Source of the DNA: a bacterium | Lineage (GTDB): Bacteria > Planctomycetota > UBA1135 > GCA-002686595 | DNA: 46,114 nt | NCBI GenBank assembly: GCA_024228395.1 | Contig: JAAETM010000153.1 | Span: 1 to 46,114, forward strand | Direction: 5' to 3' | In this document: positions 16,415 to 25,884 of the stretch, one piece after another | Position numbering within the stretch: the stretch's first letter is position 1 | How the letters are laid out: each line of letters opens with the position of its first letter | Notes under the pieces: generated by a model | Databases searched by the model: none | What the model saw: the letters and a program-made list of their open reading frames with translations, nothing else | Told to the model about the DNA's origin: nothing | Position numbers and translations under genes: made by a program

Positions 16415-19261
16415 TTAGTAGTGGCGGCGAACGACTCGAACATCGTCCATGGTCACATGGGCAGCACGGTTGGTTTGGCCATCGACAAACAAGCCGAAAC
16501 GTAGGACCTGGGTGGAAGAACCCAGGGTCGGCATGGGAAGGTATTCCACGACCGGCTCACCATTCACATACATGCGAATGAAAGCTTCGGACCCTTGGCC
16601 CACCTTTTCGAGGGCCCAAAGGACCGTTTCTCCAACCTCAAGGCGCGGACCTGGAATATCCACGGGATCCCCCCCGCTTTCACCCTGGCGGACGACCTTG
16701 TATTGGTAGCCCCCATCCACGCCGCGCTGGAAGATCACCTCGGACTGTACGACCACGTCACCACTGTGACCGGTGCGCTCACGGGCCAGGAAGAGGCCCA
16801 CCTGGCTGCCGCGGTTTTCGGAACCGATGGTGATACTGGCCTCCATGGATAGGAAGGAGTCCGCCGCGAGTTCGTTGTAGATTCGCGTGCGTCCGGAGTC
16901 GGTAAACATGCCCTGTATGTTCACCGCGCCGTCGCGTAGTTCCACCAGGGGTCCCACGCCTTCGTTGACCGACCAACCATTTCCAATGCGACCGGGACGA
17001 CGCTCAAAGTGATCGGACCAGACCTCCTTGGAGTCATGATCCACAATGCGCTCCGACTGCTGGGTGGCATACACCACATAGGGGTCTTCCTCTCCGAAGC
17101 TGCGGCGCTTTTCCACCCACTCGCCCATGCGTGTGATAGCTTCCTCGCTGTCGCCCACGGCGTAGTGCCACCAGGCTTCACCCAAACCCGCCGTAGCGCT
17201 GGTGCTATCAAAGTTCAAGGCAGCCTGGAAGGCGGCACGCCCTTCTTCGAAGCGACGCTGGTCGTAGAAATTGAAGCCGACCAAAGTCCACCAAGCCGCA
17301 TTGTTTGGCTCGCGTTCCAAGGCTCGATTCAAATAGCGCCCTGCGGCTTCAAATTCAGAATGCTGACGCTCCAGAACAGCCATGGCCACCAGGGCGTCGG
17401 GGAAGTCCAGTTCCAATTCGAGAGCCGTACGCAAGGCCTCCTGGGTCCCGTTCAAATCACCCTGGGCCATCAAAATGCGCGCGCGTGTGTAGTAGGCCCA
17501 AGCAAACGGTGGGTACGCCATGAGGGCTTCATCGAGATATTGTAAGGCGCGGTTCGCATGGCCGGTCTGTTCCGCCAGGAAGGCCAAGCCTCCCAAGGCC
17601 AAGTGCCCCCTGAAGGGATCCACCTGACCTGCCAATTCCAACTGGCGCTTGGCCTGGATCCATGATTGGTTCTCGATTGCAATCAAGCCGCGCACCAAGC
17701 TCAGGTCAAAGTCGGCTTCCAAGATCACGTCCCCGGCGCCGCCGCTCGCATTCTGCAAGGCGCTGGCTCGCTCCGATTCCGGGGACAAACGAGCAGCTTG
17801 CAACAGGCCTGCCCGCGCACCGGCGGAGGTCGGCTCCAAGTTCATGGCTCGCTGGGACGCTTGCATGGCAGCCTCGCCACGACCCAAGGCCAACAAGGCG
17901 CGCCCATGATTCAATCGAATCTCCAAACGCGCCTGCTTGGCTTGAACCCCACGGGGCTCAAACTGTTCCGCCTGGGCCAGGTGGGGCAAGGCCTCGCTCG
18001 GCTTGCCTTGATCCAAGAGCAGCTTGCCCAGCAGATGGTGGGCATGGGCATTGGAGCGGTCCAATTCGAGAGCGCGCAGATAGTCGGCTTGCGCATCGTC
18101 CCACATGCCCAAGCGGTAGAAGAGGTGACCGCTCGCCACCCAGACACCAGGCTGCAAGCCAAACGTGCCGGACACCTTCAAGGAATTGTAAACCTCGAAT
18201 GCCTGTTCGAAAGCGAAGCGCGCCTCATACACCTGCGCCAGCAACAACCGACCCTCCAGGTGTTCGCCCTTCTCCAATGCAACGACCTTAAGGATCAACT
18301 CCTCAGCCATGTCGAGGGCGCCTTTGGCCTCGTCGCGCAAGGATAGGCAACGGGTCGCCAATTCCAGGGCTCGTACCTGATTGGAAGGTCGCACTTCGTC
18401 GCCCAAGGCGACGCGGTCCAACGACAAACGATTGGCCGTTGTTTCCGCAAACCCGAAGGCCACAATGCGCTCGCGCGCATAGGGTATCGCCAGCTGCCCG
18501 GGGAATAGTTCCGCACCGGTCTCCGGATCGATCTCCACGAACAACAGGGTTTCTTCCGAGCGCGTGTCCAATCGGAAGCGATCATTGTTTGTGATGCGCC
18601 CAAAATGCTGGGTGGGCATTTGGATCCAGTCGTACTGGGCACGGTAGCTGGCGATACGTTCGCCTGCACTCATCTCGGGCAGATCCAAGTCCAGTCCGGA
18701 ACCATCGACCATCGATCGAATTTGCGCCAAGGCACGCTCCGCATCGGGAGAGTCGACGGTGGACAGGATTTCCATGGCACGGGCCAAGTTGCCTTCCGCG
18801 GCCGCCTGCAGCTCTTCGAGCTCCGCTCCCCCCACTTGATTTTCGAGCACCGCTGTCATTTCACCACTCACCAGGTCCGCGCCGCTTTCGGCGAACAACC
18901 CGGGTACGAAGGCGGTGAATGGCTTGCGGCGCAAATGCGGTGCCATGGCGTGCGTCACGGGGCCACCGGATGAAGGCGGAGCCAAGACCGCCAGCGCCTC
19001 GATGGGCGGGGACTCGAAACCCAATTTGGCCAGGGGTTGTGTGTCGCGCGGGGGGGAAAACAGATCCCGGGACAGGCTGGCGGCATCCACGCGGGAACCG
19101 TCCAATGCGCCCAGATCCGGCGTGGGGTAACTCACCAACTCGGGGGCAGATTTGCCTCCCCCCGGATTGCGACTGCGACCCTTGGTGATATCGTCATAAA
19201 CCCACCAACCGAGGAACAGCACAACACAAATGAAGACGATTTGGGATTGATTGATTTTCAT
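16415..19261 (-). CDS. Membrane-anchored TPR protein with GspC-like start and LamG-like end
   Basis: The 948-residue protein has a single N-terminal membrane helix (about 7-23, QIVFICVVLFLGWWVYDD). A periplasmic stretch with SLSRDLFSPPRDTQPL and a Pro-rich LAPP motif recalls the linker of GspC/PilP proteins. A long array of tetratricopeptide repeats fills about residues 290-760, for example WDDAQADYLRALELDRSNAHA and AHHLLGKLLLDQGKPSEALP. The C-terminal 150 residues are a beta-sandwich of the LamG/DUF1080 type (RIYNELAADSFLSMEASITI, IRMYVNGEPVVEY, TMDDVRVV). It lies 3 bases after the GspM-like gene and 24 before gspG, so it probably scaffolds the secretion machine and presents a binding domain in the periplasm. 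No family name recognised for the full architecture. Confidence 0.72.
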   Translation of the reverse strand: MKINQSQIVFICVVLFLGWWVYDDITKGRSRNPGGGKSAPELVSYPTPDLGALDGSRVDAASLSRDLFSPPRDTQPLAKLGFESPPIEALAVLAPPSSGGPVTHAMAPHLRRKPFTAFVPGLFAESGADLVSGEMTAVLENQVGGAELEELQAAAEGNLARAMEILSTVDSPDAERALAQIRSMVDGSGLDLDLPEMSAGERIASYRAQYDWIQMPTQHFGRITNNDRFRLDTRSEETLLFVEIDPETGAELFPGQLAIPYARERIVAFGFAETTANRLSLDRVALGDEVRPSNQVRALELATRCLSLRDEAKGALDMAEELILKVVALEKGEHLEGRLLLAQVYEARFAFEQAFEVYNSLKVSGTFGLQPGVWVASGHLFYRLGMWDDAQADYLRALELDRSNAHAHHLLGKLLLDQGKPSEALPHLAQAEQFEPRGVQAKQARLEIRLNHGRALLALGRGEAAMQASQRAMNLEPTSAGARAGLLQAARLSPESERASALQNASGGAGDVILEADFDLSLVRGLIAIENQSWIQAKRQLELAGQVDPFRGHLALGGLAFLAEQTGHANRALQYLDEALMAYPPFAWAYYTRARILMAQGDLNGTQEALRTALELELDFPDALVAMAVLERQHSEFEAAGRYLNRALEREPNNAAWWTLVGFNFYDQRRFEEGRAAFQAALNFDSTSATAGLGEAWWHYAVGDSEEAITRMGEWVEKRRSFGEEDPYVVYATQQSERIVDHDSKEVWSDHFERRPGRIGNGWSVNEGVGPLVELRDGAVNIQGMFTDSGRTRIYNELAADSFLSMEASITIGSENRGSQVGLFLARERTGHSGDVVVQSEVIFQRGVDGGYQYKVVRQGESGGDPVDIPGPRLEVGETVLWALEKVGQGSEAFIRMYVNGEPVVEYLPMPTLGSSTQVLRFGLFVDGQTNRAAHVTMDDVRVVRRHY

Positions 19262-19264
19262 GGC

Positions 19265-20050
19265 CTACTCCAACTCGTCCTGTTGCAAGGTTTCGTGGAG
19301 GCGCAGGGCGCTGCACGAAAGGTTCAACTTCACCTGACCCGCGCTGCGGCGCGGGGTTTTGCAGGTCAATGAATCTAGAACCACCGGGCGGCCATAACGA
19401 TCGCCCTGGGTGGCCAGGATGGTGGCGGTCACGCTCTCGGCGGGACCGGACATATCGAACTGCACGCGGGTTCGCTCCACGGCGCCCAGACCTTGCTTGC
19501 TGGTAAAACCCGGGTCCAAATCCACACTAATTCGATCGACCGAACTGATGCCATTGTTCAGGGCCTCGGTCACCACGCGCTCGATCAGATCCAAAGCATC
19601 CAAATGGCGCTCGGTCGTGTTCGAATCGTTGGTCATCGACTCTTTCATGTCCAAGTCCAATCCGTCGGGGATGCGGGCCCGGGAGCGACTGGCCAAACGC
19701 CGCAGGCGATCCGTGACCTCGTCCACCCGTTGAAAGTACAGGTTGCTGGCAGATCCAGTGGCAGGGTTCCATTGGAATTCAGCGCGGGGCTCAAATGTCG
19801 TGCGAACCGAAAGTTCCTGCAAGGCTGCGCGCAGCGCTTCATTTTCCTGTTCCGCCAGGTCCCGATCCGTTCCGCCGAACATGGGCTCGCGAAGGTCAAC
19901 CTGAATGCCGCTCAAGCTTCGACGAGCGTTGCGCGCCTGAGACCCATAGGAGCCATCCAGCATCGAGTAGGCCACGAAGAACACCAGCACCCCGCCCACC
20001 ACCGTGGTCACGAAGCGCTTGTTCTCTTGCCAGTAGTCTGAGAAGTTCAT
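19265..20050 (-). CDS. PilO/GspM-like inner-membrane assembly protein
   Basis: The 261-residue product has a short cytosolic N-terminus, one membrane helix (about 14-30, VTTVVGGVLVFFVAYSML), a coiled-coil stretch rich in Glu/Arg (about 50-85) and a C-terminal alpha/beta part (RTRVQFDMSGPAESVTATIL) like the ferredoxin-like domain of PilO and GspM. These proteins pair with PilN/GspL to link the cytoplasmic ATPase to the pseudopilus. The assignment rests on topology, size and its place directly after the PilM-PilN fusion; sequence identity in this family is low. Confidence 0.65.
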   Translation of the reverse strand: MNFSDYWQENKRFVTTVVGGVLVFFVAYSMLDGSYGSQARNARRSLSGIQVDLREPMFGGTDRDLAEQENEALRAALQELSVRTTFEPRAEFQWNPATGSASNLYFQRVDEVTDRLRRLASRSRARIPDGLDLDMKESMTNDSNTTERHLDALDLIERVVTEALNNGISSVDRISVDLDPGFTSKQGLGAVERTRVQFDMSGPAESVTATILATQGDRYGRPVVLDSLTCKTPRRSAGQVKLNLSCSALRLHETLQQDELE

Positions 20051-20070
20051 GTTTGTTGGTTGCTCGTGTC

Positions 20071-21714
20071 CTACTCTTGCGTTTCGTCGTCCACGCTCGA
20101 AGCCTTAGGTTTGTCGGCGAAGAAGGTGAGGTCCACACCAAAGCTGGTGCGGTCCACGAAGTGATTGACCTGCGCCGCGGGGAATCCCGTCTGCAGGTTG
20201 GCTATCATCTCACGGTGCTGGGCAGCCGGGGAAACCGCACTCTCCCGAGCACGGCCCTTGGCCGAGAGAATCGGGCGCTCTCCGGAGTCACGCTCGATGG
20301 CCAGCTCGTCATCGGTTCCACGTTCGATTTCGATCTGGGTCAACCAAAAATCGTTGGGGAGGTCGGAGGCAAAGAAGCCCAAGGATTGCTCAGCCTGGGT
20401 GCCCATACCCGCCGACCAGTACAACTCGTGCACCGTCTTGGCCAACCGTTCGTTTTCATCCAGCAACTCCCGCGTGCGAGTATGCGCGCTGCGCGCCTTG
20501 CGCAAACGACTCTTCTGCACGCGCACCTGCTTCTCAATCGAAGCCACTTGCTTTTTGGCCTCCGAAGCAAACCAGCCCAAGTAAGCCACCGCCATGACCG
20601 CCGCCACGATCAAGAATATCTTGTTGCCCCAGAACTCGCGCTTGGCCGCTAACGGAGCGGGGAGAATCTCCAGGGAAAAGGCATCATCGTGGGCCGCCAT
20701 CGTCGCCAGCCCAAGGGCGGCAACAGCCTCCAACCGGTAGTCCTCCAGATTCTGAGCCTGTTCCGCCGGCAGGGCGGAAACATCGACCACCCCGAATGGA
20801 TCAAAGCGCTCCACCGGGACGTTCAAGCTGCGCGACAAGTGCTGGCAAAGACCTTCCATACCTGCGGCACCACCGCAAATTTGAATACGATCGACCTTCA
20901 GTCCTCCGATACGAATCTGCGTCTTGCAGAACAGGATCGCGGATTGCAGCAGGGAAAGGACCTGTCCAGCCGCACCCTGAATCGCCCGGTTGACGCGCTC
21001 CGCGTTGGGGCTTGAGGCCCGTGCTCCGGGCGACAGGTTGGCGTGATCGATCTTGAGCTTCTGCGCTTGCTCCTTGGAAATGCCCAACTGATTCGCGATG
21101 GCCTGATCGAACAGGTCACCGCCACCGGAAAGGTTGCGGGCGAAGAGCAGGTCCGGCCCGCGCACGATGGCCACGTCCATGTTGTCGCTGCCGATATCCG
21201 CCACCAAAACGGTATCATCTTGCACCACGCCGTAGCGCAGCCAAGCGTTGAAGATCGCCACCGCGGTGGGCGCAAAGGAGTCCACCTGTCCCTTGAGGTG
21301 CGTTGCGCCCTCCAGGTGTTCCTCCAGCAAGGACTCACGCGCCATGGCCAATAGCACGATGTCCTCACCGCCAGCTTCGGGCAGATCGGGAAGCAGATTG
21401 AAATCGCTGGCAACGCCTTCGCCCGATGTCTCGCCAATCTCGGCCACCTCGAAACGCATCAGCTTGCGCAATTGCCAGTCGGGCACGCGAGGCACGCGCG
21501 TGTAGCGAATGTTCACGTCCTTTCCGGAGAGGCCCACCCGGGCGTGGGTCAACCGGAAGTCCTCCTCCAAGCTCCCCCACCGGTCTTCGAGGGACTTGCC
21601 GCCATCCTCGTGCAACCGGAAGTCGGTCACGTGGAAAGTCTGGCCTTTTGTGTGGCCCTTGATGGCTTTGACCGTGCTGCGGCCAATGTCAATTCCTGTA
21701 ACTTGCTTTGCCAT
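20071..21714 (-). CDS. PilM-PilN fusion (GspL-like) assembly protein
   Basis: The 547-residue protein begins with an actin-like ATPase domain of the PilM type (about 1-370). The phosphate-1 loop is TGIDIGRSTVKAIKG, the second nucleotide motif VADIGSDNMDVAIVRG with the GGGDLFDQAIANQLGI helix, and the adenosine motif ICGGAAGMEGL. It continues into a membrane helix (about 376-394, IFLIVAAVMAVAYLGWF), a Lys/Arg coiled coil and a PilN-like periplasmic domain (about 440-530). In type IV pili PilM and PilN are separate; the fusion resembles GspL of type II secretion. The next gene supplies the PilO/GspM partner. The upstream FHA gene ends 3 bases before its ATG. Confidence 0.85.
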   Translation of the reverse strand: MAKQVTGIDIGRSTVKAIKGHTKGQTFHVTDFRLHEDGGKSLEDRWGSLEEDFRLTHARVGLSGKDVNIRYTRVPRVPDWQLRKLMRFEVAEIGETSGEGVASDFNLLPDLPEAGGEDIVLLAMARESLLEEHLEGATHLKGQVDSFAPTAVAIFNAWLRYGVVQDDTVLVADIGSDNMDVAIVRGPDLLFARNLSGGGDLFDQAIANQLGISKEQAQKLKIDHANLSPGARASSPNAERVNRAIQGAAGQVLSLLQSAILFCKTQIRIGGLKVDRIQICGGAAGMEGLCQHLSRSLNVPVERFDPFGVVDVSALPAEQAQNLEDYRLEAVAALGLATMAAHDDAFSLEILPAPLAAKREFWGNKIFLIVAAVMAVAYLGWFASEAKKQVASIEKQVRVQKSRLRKARSAHTRTRELLDENERLAKTVHELYWSAGMGTQAEQSLGFFASDLPNDFWLTQIEIERGTDDELAIERDSGERPILSAKGRARESAVSPAAQHREMIANLQTGFPAAQVNHFVDRTSFGVDLTFFADKPKASSVDDETQE

Positions 21715-21717
21715 GGT

Positions 21718-23820
21718 TCAGTGACCTCCTGCGTTGCCTGTGGAGGAAGCTGTGGCCTCCGCCTTGGAAGCCAATGCCTCCGCACCTTGTTCACGCAATA
21801 CGTGTATCAGGGCTTCCCGGTGTTCCTTGCCGCGCAATGCGGGTTCGGGGAACTGCGAGCGGGCCGTTTCGATATCTTCCATAATCGAGTCCACGGACGC
21901 TTCCAAGTCGCTGCCCGCATAACGTTGCTTCAAAGCCACCGCATCCTGCCAGCATCCTTCGAAGCCCATGCGCAGTTGGAAAAAGCGCGCGCGTTCCAAC
22001 TCCTCATTCAGGGTCTTGATGGCGGAACGCCCATCGTTCAGCAAAGTGCTGCGGGCCGCATCGGCCCGCGCCACATCGTCTGCCTCGTAGGGATAACGGT
22101 CGAGCAATTGTTTCCAAAGCGCCAACGCTTCACCGACGCGCCCTTCGCGGGTGGCTTTTTGCGCATCGGCGGAAAGGTCCAGGGCCAACTTCAGCTCATC
22201 CTTGAACTCGGTTTTGACCAGGACCTCAGTGTCCTGTGGCACTTGAACCGAAAAACGATAGCAGCCCGATCGGGCGCCACCGTTGACCGCCACAGGACCA
22301 CCAAATGAAATACGGATGAGATCGACACCGCTGCCTAGAACCAGATCGGTCACATGGGAGTCGGTGAAGTCCAAGCTGCGCGCGAGATAACCCGCGCCCC
22401 CCATGGTGCTCACACCCCCTGCGGCCAAACGCGGCGCAGCGGTGAAGATCCACTGCCCCGCCCCGCCATCCTTGCAGGCCAGAAGCATGCCATGCTCCGC
22501 GGAGCGCACTTCGATGGGCTCCGCCAAGGCCTGATATCCCGACCTCTCGCGCAAGCAATGAACCCCACTGAGCAGGACCCTATCGATCTTGTGGAGGACG
22601 AAGGCCGTGCCGGGATCTCCAAGCAAAAAACCGTCCATTTCGTGCAAGCTGACGGAAGCCTCCCCCGGCCCGCTTTGCAGCCAAGCGACGCTATCCACGT
22701 CCACGTTGCCCGCGATGGCCACTTCGGCGTCCTCGCCCTCTTGCAATTCTCCCTTGCCCCAAGCTGCGATGCAGACTTGGGCTTGGCTGTATCCTGCGGG
22801 GGCTGTGCCCGCTAGCTGGTAATCTTGGAAACCGTCGCCGGCCTGGACCAAAGGTCCCCAGGCGATCGTGTTTTGAAGGGTCGCGGGTCCATCCCCATCG
22901 GTTGATTCCTTGGCCGACCAGCGCAGGCCCAAACGTGCGATCACATCTCCTTTCACGCGCACCGAAGCGCTCAGGTCGAAGCCCTGCTTGGTCGAAACAT
23001 TGACGATCGGCCCCAGGTGCTGAGCGCGCTCCCCGGCAAGCAATTCACAGGTGAGTCCTGCGGTGCCAGCCTTAGCCGCGGCTCGCGAACGGTGGAACTG
23101 CGCGTTCCAACCATCCTTCGCTTGCCACGCCGAATTTCCGGCATCCTCAAATGTGCCCTGGCCTGCCAGCAAATCACCGGCGACCCGGGTTTCCTCCGGA
23201 GCGATCGGACCGTCGCCTCCACCCTGTCCAAAGTAGAAATACGAGCCGCCTGCAGCGAGTAGCAACACCACGAGGCCGGCCAGCGCCACGGGCGAGCGGC
23301 GACTGGCGCGCGCGAGTTGATCGGCGGAGACCTGACCTGCCTCATCCAGCACCTCTTGGGATCCGAGTGAATCCTCAAAACCGGGTTGAATCTTGGTCTG
23401 AACCGAATCGACTGCGAAATTACCGCTCTGCATGGAGGGCGGAGCATCGGGTTCCTCCAGACTGATCTCGTCGGTTTCCAAGGTGGGTTCGCTCGCATCG
23501 TCCGACACTGCGGGTGCTGCGGCACTTTCCAGGACCAAGGTCAGGCGCACGTCGCCCACCGAAAATGCAAGTCCACTCTCAAGCTCCGCTTCGCCAACTT
23601 TCAGGCGTCCAATGCGGGTTCCGTTGGTGCTGCCCAGGTCGTGCAGGGAGATCTTGTCCCCCAGCTGGCGCAATTCCGCGTGACGTCCTGAGACCGAAGC
23701 CTCCGTCAAACTCAGATTGCACTCGGGAGACCTTCCAATGAGAAAGGGGCTGTGGGTCAGGGGCACAAGTTCCCCGGCCCTGCCGCCCGTCTCGATGCGG
23801 AGGGAATAGCGGTCGGTCAT
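21718..23820 (-). CDS. FHA-domain membrane protein with periplasmic jelly-roll region
   Basis: The 700-residue product starts with a forkhead-associated domain (about 1-95): the GR of PFLIGRSPECNLSL, the SGRHAEL turn and LHDLGSTNGTRIG, which bind phosphothreonine. An acidic linker follows, then one membrane helix (about 180-200, SPVALAGLVVLLLAAGG) and a periplasmic region with a carbohydrate-binding-module-like beta-sandwich (about 215-390, GLTCELLAGERAQHL, FDLSASVRVKGDVIARLGL). The C-terminal 140 residues are helical. It is the first gene of the pseudopilus operon, so it may let a Ser/Thr kinase signal reach the secretion machine; that is inferred. I chose the ATG at 23820, where the FHA domain begins; upstream in-frame sequence is unlike protein. 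Confidence 0.8.
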   Translation of the reverse strand: MTDRYSLRIETGGRAGELVPLTHSPFLIGRSPECNLSLTEASVSGRHAELRQLGDKISLHDLGSTNGTRIGRLKVGEAELESGLAFSVGDVRLTLVLESAAAPAVSDDASEPTLETDEISLEEPDAPPSMQSGNFAVDSVQTKIQPGFEDSLGSQEVLDEAGQVSADQLARASRRSPVALAGLVVLLLAAGGSYFYFGQGGGDGPIAPEETRVAGDLLAGQGTFEDAGNSAWQAKDGWNAQFHRSRAAAKAGTAGLTCELLAGERAQHLGPIVNVSTKQGFDLSASVRVKGDVIARLGLRWSAKESTDGDGPATLQNTIAWGPLVQAGDGFQDYQLAGTAPAGYSQAQVCIAAWGKGELQEGEDAEVAIAGNVDVDSVAWLQSGPGEASVSLHEMDGFLLGDPGTAFVLHKIDRVLLSGVHCLRERSGYQALAEPIEVRSAEHGMLLACKDGGAGQWIFTAAPRLAAGGVSTMGGAGYLARSLDFTDSHVTDLVLGSGVDLIRISFGGPVAVNGGARSGCYRFSVQVPQDTEVLVKTEFKDELKLALDLSADAQKATREGRVGEALALWKQLLDRYPYEADDVARADAARSTLLNDGRSAIKTLNEELERARFFQLRMGFEGCWQDAVALKQRYAGSDLEASVDSIMEDIETARSQFPEPALRGKEHREALIHVLREQGAEALASKAEATASSTGNAGGH

Positions 23821-24113
23821 GGTTTTTATTGGATGGCTGGGGGCGGGACAGGCCTTGGGAGAAAAGGCACGCTTGTTCCTATACAGGTATGGGGGCCTAG
23901 TTACGAACAAGCAGGGTCCCACCATACAAAACGGGGGGGGGCTAGGTCTAACTTGGAGCAGGGCCAGGCGCGGGGGCGGCAGAAACATAAACCACTACGG
24001 GGGCAAGGTTTACAGCATCAGGTGAGCGGGACACTCGCCAATCCGCCCGCGAAGGCCTGCTCCGGGGGCAAGATCGGGCTTGCAGACCCCCTCCTGGACC
24101 CCACAATCCTGCC
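23821..24113. other. Divergent intergenic region between FHA operon and rsmE
   Basis: This region must contain the promoters of both the minus-strand secretion operon and plus-strand rsmE. No strong -35/-10 pair stands out; a TATAGG on the minus strand near 23880 is the best candidate for the operon. A run of nine G at 23933-23941 is prone to slippage. No ORF here looks coding. Confidence 0.5.
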
Positions 24114-24887
24114 ATGGCCCCCCGCCCGATCCCCCACACATCGCGAGACCGCCGCTTCTATCTGGATCCCGATTCCCCGGACGACAATCCTCGCCTGGCC
24201 GACCAGGAGTTGCACCACGCCCTGCACGTCAACCGACTTGGCGCGGGCGATCGATTGTGGGGCCTGGATGGCAAGGGTAGGGCCCAGTTTCTGGAGGTCA
24301 CCGACTCTACTCGCCGCGGCCTGACCCTCAAACCCCTGGGTGAATCCCGCAGCGAACCCCGACCGGGCACCCCCGGCGCCCCCCTCGCCCACCTGGAGAT
24401 TGGCCTGTCATTGCCCAAACCCGGCAAGGCCGAGGAGATGATCGACCGCCTGACCCAGCTCGGGGTGGCGCGCCTGCAGCCCTTGACCATGCGGCGCAGC
24501 GCGGATCACGCTCGCAAGCTGTCCAAGTCCCGCACGGAAAAACTAGAGCGAGCTGGCCGTGAAGCCATGAAGCAATGTTTGCGCCTGTGGCCCATGGAGC
24601 TTGGAGCCCCCATGCCGCTCACCGATTGGCTCGCTGCAAGCCAGCCCACCTTGCTGCTGGACCCGCGCACCGACACAACCCTTGCCCGAGCCTGCGCCGA
24701 CCACCCGCCCCACATGCCCCTGCGTTTGCTCATCGGCCCCGAAGGCGGCTTCCACCCCGATGAGCTTCAACTGACCAACGACGCAAGCGTGCAATCCGTA
24801 ACGCTCAAGGGCCACATCCTGCGCATCGAAACCGCCGCTGAATTGGCGGGTGGCATGGCCTTGCAACTGTTGCGGCCGCGCGGCTGA
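24114..24887 (+). CDS. rsmE: 16S rRNA (uracil-1498-N3)-methyltransferase RsmE
   Basis: RsmE methylates N3 of U1498 in 16S rRNA using S-adenosylmethionine, through a SPOUT (alpha/beta-knot) fold. The 257-residue product has the N-terminal PUA-like domain (about 10-75, RRFYLDPDS, HHALHVNRLGAGDRLWGLDG) and the SPOUT signatures in the C-terminal half: LSLPKPGKAEEMIDRLTQLG, the cofactor loop LLIGPEGGFHPDEL and HILRIETAAELAG. In most family members the last motif reads LG..ILR.ETA; here it is LKGHILRIETA. A hairpin directly after the stop may end transcription. Confidence 0.93.
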   Translation: MAPRPIPHTSRDRRFYLDPDSPDDNPRLADQELHHALHVNRLGAGDRLWGLDGKGRAQFLEVTDSTRRGLTLKPLGESRSEPRPGTPGAPLAHLEIGLSLPKPGKAEEMIDRLTQLGVARLQPLTMRRSADHARKLSKSRTEKLERAGREAMKQCLRLWPMELGAPMPLTDWLAASQPTLLLDPRTDTTLARACADHPPHMPLRLLIGPEGGFHPDELQLTNDASVQSVTLKGHILRIETAAELAGGMALQLLRPRG

Positions 24888-24888
24888 G

Positions 24889-24919
24889 CCACCGCTCCCC
24901 GCGCGGTGGGCGGCGTTTT
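24889..24919 (+). terminator. Possible terminator after rsmE
   Basis: CCACCGC (24889-24895) pairs with GCGGTGG (24903-24909), starting 2 bases after the stop. TTTT follows at 24916-24919 after a GC-rich gap, so the U-tract is imperfect. Placement favours termination, structure is only fair. Confidence 0.45.
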
Positions 24920-25055
24920 CCGCACCCCCACGTTCCACATCGAACGACGGTCAAACGCCGCTTCCCGCGCTGGTCTGCTGGAAGGATCGCCTGCGGCACA
25001 TCCCCTCCTGCCCTGCCGCTCGCAAGCGGAAGAATTGTCGGCCATGCCCCAAACC

Positions 25056-25751
25056 TCACTTCGCATCCGCGCATTCGGTGAGGGCTGCCGTTTCAAAATC
25101 CATCGACGTACGCAACGAAACAAAACGCGCCTGCCCGATAACCACATGGTCCAACAACGGGATACCGATCAACTGCCCCGCACGGATGAGACGTCGCGTC
25201 ACCTCCCGATCTGCGCTGCTGGGATTCGGATCTCCCGAGGGATGATTGTGCGCAACAATCACGGCGGCGGCGCCTTGAGAAATGGCCCCACGAAAAACCT
25301 CCCTCGGGTGAACCAAAGATGAGGTCAAAGTGCCGATCGACACAAGCGCCTCCCCCTGCAGACGGTTTTGCACATCCAACAAAAGAGCCACAAAGACTTC
25401 GCGTTGCAGACCGCGCAAGCGCGGCGCCAAGTGCGCAAACACATCTTTCGCACGGCGCAGATTGGGGCAGGGCGCACCGCGATCCAGCTCAACCGTGCGG
25501 CCCAGGGCAAACGCCGCGTATATTCGGTGCGCTTCCAAACTTGTCAACGCCCCCAGACAGCGCAACTCCGCTTGGCTCTTGCGCGCCAACTGCGCAAGGC
25601 TTCCACACTCCATCAAGAGTCTTGCCTTATCCCTCGCCGCACGGCCGCGCGACAGCAGGGACCGCAACCACGCTTCGGCTTCTAGGCAACCATGCAAAGG
25701 ACCTTGCTTTTTCCATTCTGGCCACTGCGTTTCGCTACTGAGGGTATTCAC
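25056..25751 (-). CDS. radC: RadC-family JAB/MPN domain protein
   Basis: The 231-residue product has the RadC/UPF0758 arrangement: a helical N-terminal part (about 20-85) and a JAB1/MPN-type metal-binding domain (about 110-225). The metalloprotease-like signature is AAVIVAHNHPSGDPNPSSAD, with the H-x-H-x(7)-D zinc ligands, preceded by LVHPREVFRGAI. A DNA-repair role was once claimed for RadC but its biochemical function is not established. It converges on rsmE and is divergent from the candidate non-coding RNA. Confidence 0.9.
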   Translation of the reverse strand: MNTLSSETQWPEWKKQGPLHGCLEAEAWLRSLLSRGRAARDKARLLMECGSLAQLARKSQAELRCLGALTSLEAHRIYAAFALGRTVELDRGAPCPNLRRAKDVFAHLAPRLRGLQREVFVALLLDVQNRLQGEALVSIGTLTSSLVHPREVFRGAISQGAAAVIVAHNHPSGDPNPSSADREVTRRLIRAGQLIGIPLLDHVVIGQARFVSLRTSMDFETAALTECADAK

Positions 25752-25884
25752 AGGGAATAGACCGTTTCAAACCATCCCGGTATCAGGAAAACGCTCATAT
25801 TTGCGGCCCGTTTCCAAGAATAACGACGTTTTCACCCTTATGCCTCTTTTTTGGGTTCACGCCTATGGAAGTTACACCGAAAGA

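Noticed and set aside
17449..17457. GTTCAAATC as a tRNA T-loop
   Set aside because: No cloverleaf can be formed around it; it is inside the TPR protein gene.
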